This document shows, piece by piece, positions 6,148 through 6,731 of a stretch of DNA of 6,731 bases (its first letter is position 1; each line of letters begins with the position of its first letter). Under the pieces are notes generated by a model. It saw nothing but the letters and a program-made list of their open reading frames with translations. It did no database searches and was not told where the DNA came from. Made by a program: the position numbers and the translations under genes. Source of the stretch: an uncultured Parvularculaceae bacterium (GTDB taxonomy: Bacteria; Pseudomonadota; Alphaproteobacteria; Caulobacterales; Parvularculaceae); NCBI GenBank assembly GCA_947259815.1, contig CAMYNO010000130.1, positions 1 through 6,731 on the forward strand, written 5' to 3'.

Positions 6148-6167
6148 ATATAAAGATTTCTTTATAT
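6148..6167. promoter_or_regulatory. Perfect 20-bp palindrome, candidate SahR operator of ahcY
   Basis: ATATAAAGATTTCTTTATAT consists of 9-bp arms around a 2-nt centre. It lies 79-98 bp upstream of the ahcY ATG in the divergent intergenic region. SahR, an ArsR-family repressor that senses S-adenosylhomocysteine, controls ahcY and methionine genes in many Proteobacteria. From memory its alphaproteobacterial sites have a similar ATAAAGA/TCTTTAT core. The assignment thus rests on the motif resemblance and on the gene it precedes. No sahR gene lies in this window. Confidence 0.65.
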
Positions 6168-6172
6168 CGTTC

Positions 6173-6206
6173 TTGTGAACCGCCGCCGCCATTCCCGTGT
6201 TCACAA
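6173..6206. repeat. Long-range inverted repeat, TTGTGAAC/GTTCACAA
   Basis: TTGTGAAC (6173-6180) and GTTCACAA (6199-6206) are perfect reverse complements separated by 18 bp that include a GCC repeat. The pair starts 5 bp from the candidate SahR palindrome and lies 67-101 bp before the lipoprotein start. It could be two half-sites for a regulator, or a stem-loop in the lipoprotein leader. The spacing is too wide for a standard CRP-type site. Confidence 0.35.
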
Positions 6207-6273
6207 TTCACCCGCCATGTGGAAATCTGGGAAAATACCTGATCGTGGGCGGGGCGTGAAACGGAGACGGGAA

Positions 6274-6731
6274 ATGACGACAAAAGCATTTTTGTTCGCC
6301 GCAGCAGCGGCTCTTGGGGCAGCGGCTTGTACAACACAGCAAGCGGGACAACCGGCAACTGCGCCGGCTGATGGCGAGCCGGCAGCCCTTGCCAAGGCCG
6401 ATCCGCGTATCGGGCCCGAAGTCGATCGCATTTGCTTTCCGCGAAGCATCAGCGGGTGGCAAACCATTGACGGCGACGCCAAGGCGATTGTGCTGCGCGA
6501 AGGCGTGAATGACCGCTACCGCGTTCAGTATTCTGGCGCCTGCAGCAATTCCGATTTTCGGTTCACCCAAACCATCGGTATCGAAAACCGTCCCGCCGGC
6601 GGATGCATAACCCGCGGCGATGTCTTGCTGGTTGAAAGCGGCGGAGGTTTCGTCAATCGCTGTTTCATCACCAAGATCAATGAGTGGGACGAAGACGCGG
6701 TCGATGAAATGGAAGACGGCGAAGACGACGC
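6274..6731 (+). CDS. Putative lipoprotein, DUF6491-like, 3' end outside the window
   Basis: The first 152 complete codons are visible. The start is an ATG preceded by GGAG with 7-nt spacing. MTTKAFLFAAAAALGAAAC is a lipoprotein signal with C19 as the likely lipidated residue; its lipobox is alanine-rich and not ideal. A low-complexity Ala/Pro linker runs to about 42. The globular part (about 50-136) has four cysteines, C54, C90, C111 and C130. It carries the pattern C-F-x-R-x-I-x-G-W-x-x-x-D, then Y-x-V-x-Y-x-G-x-C, then C-I-x-R-G-D, then C-F-I. This resembles the uncharacterised DUF6491 lipoproteins of alphaproteobacteria, from memory. Two disulfides in the periplasm are plausible. The end is strongly acidic (W138 onward: DEDAVDEMEDGEDD) and continues beyond the window. 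The function is unknown. It is divergent from ahcY and shares its upstream region. Confidence 0.85.
   Translation, partial: MTTKAFLFAAAAALGAAACTTQQAGQPATAPADGEPAALAKADPRIGPEVDRICFPRSISGWQTIDGDAKAIVLREGVNDRYRVQYSGACSNSDFRFTQTIGIENRPAGGCITRGDVLLVESGGGFVNRCFITKINEWDEDAVDEMEDGEDD

Overview
The window looks like ordinary chromosome of an alphaproteobacterium, most likely a stalked or marine lineage near Caulobacterales, Hyphomonadales or Parvularculales. This placement is inferred from the GC-rich coding style, a DivL-type tyrosine pseudokinase, a textbook CtrA-type box, a cluster of GANTC (CcrM methylation) sites and a two-cysteine TonB-like protein. No rRNA, tRNA, insertion sequence, CRISPR array or phage gene was seen.

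Layout, left to right. Positions 1-44 (minus strand) are probably the first codons of a gene leaving the window, resembling an enoyl-CoA hydratase start. A perfect TTAA-N7-TTAAC box (48-63) sits directly upstream of it. Positions 64-332 hold no gene but do hold two perfect hairpins. Positions 333-968 (minus) encode an exported TPR protein. Positions 1043-3694 (minus) encode DivL, with four PAS-like regions and a kinase core whose phospho-acceptor His is Tyr. The two genes are 74 bp apart with no obvious terminator, so they probably share a transcript. A 182-bp gap upstream of divL carries four GANTC sites. Positions 3877-4458 (minus) encode a small TonB-family protein with its own strong ribosome binding site. 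A strong intrinsic terminator (4608-4642) isolates it from ahcY (4663-6069, minus), which encodes S-adenosylhomocysteine hydrolase. ahcY is divergent from a lipoprotein gene (6274 to the window edge, plus). The 204-bp region between them contains a perfect 20-bp palindrome, ATATAAAGATTTCTTTATAT, that fits a SahR-type operator, and a second long-range inverted repeat.

How the parts fit together. ahcY clears S-adenosylhomocysteine, the by-product of methyl transfer, and the palindrome suggests control by that metabolite. DivL is known in Caulobacter to couple DivK to the CckA-ChpT-CtrA relay. Potential cell-cycle signals appear twice nearby: GANTC sites in the divL upstream region and a CtrA box at the far left. 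No wholly new system is evident. The points most worth checking are the doubly altered H-box of DivL, the GANTC cluster, the CtrA box beside a start codon, and the uncharacterised TPR gene behind divL.
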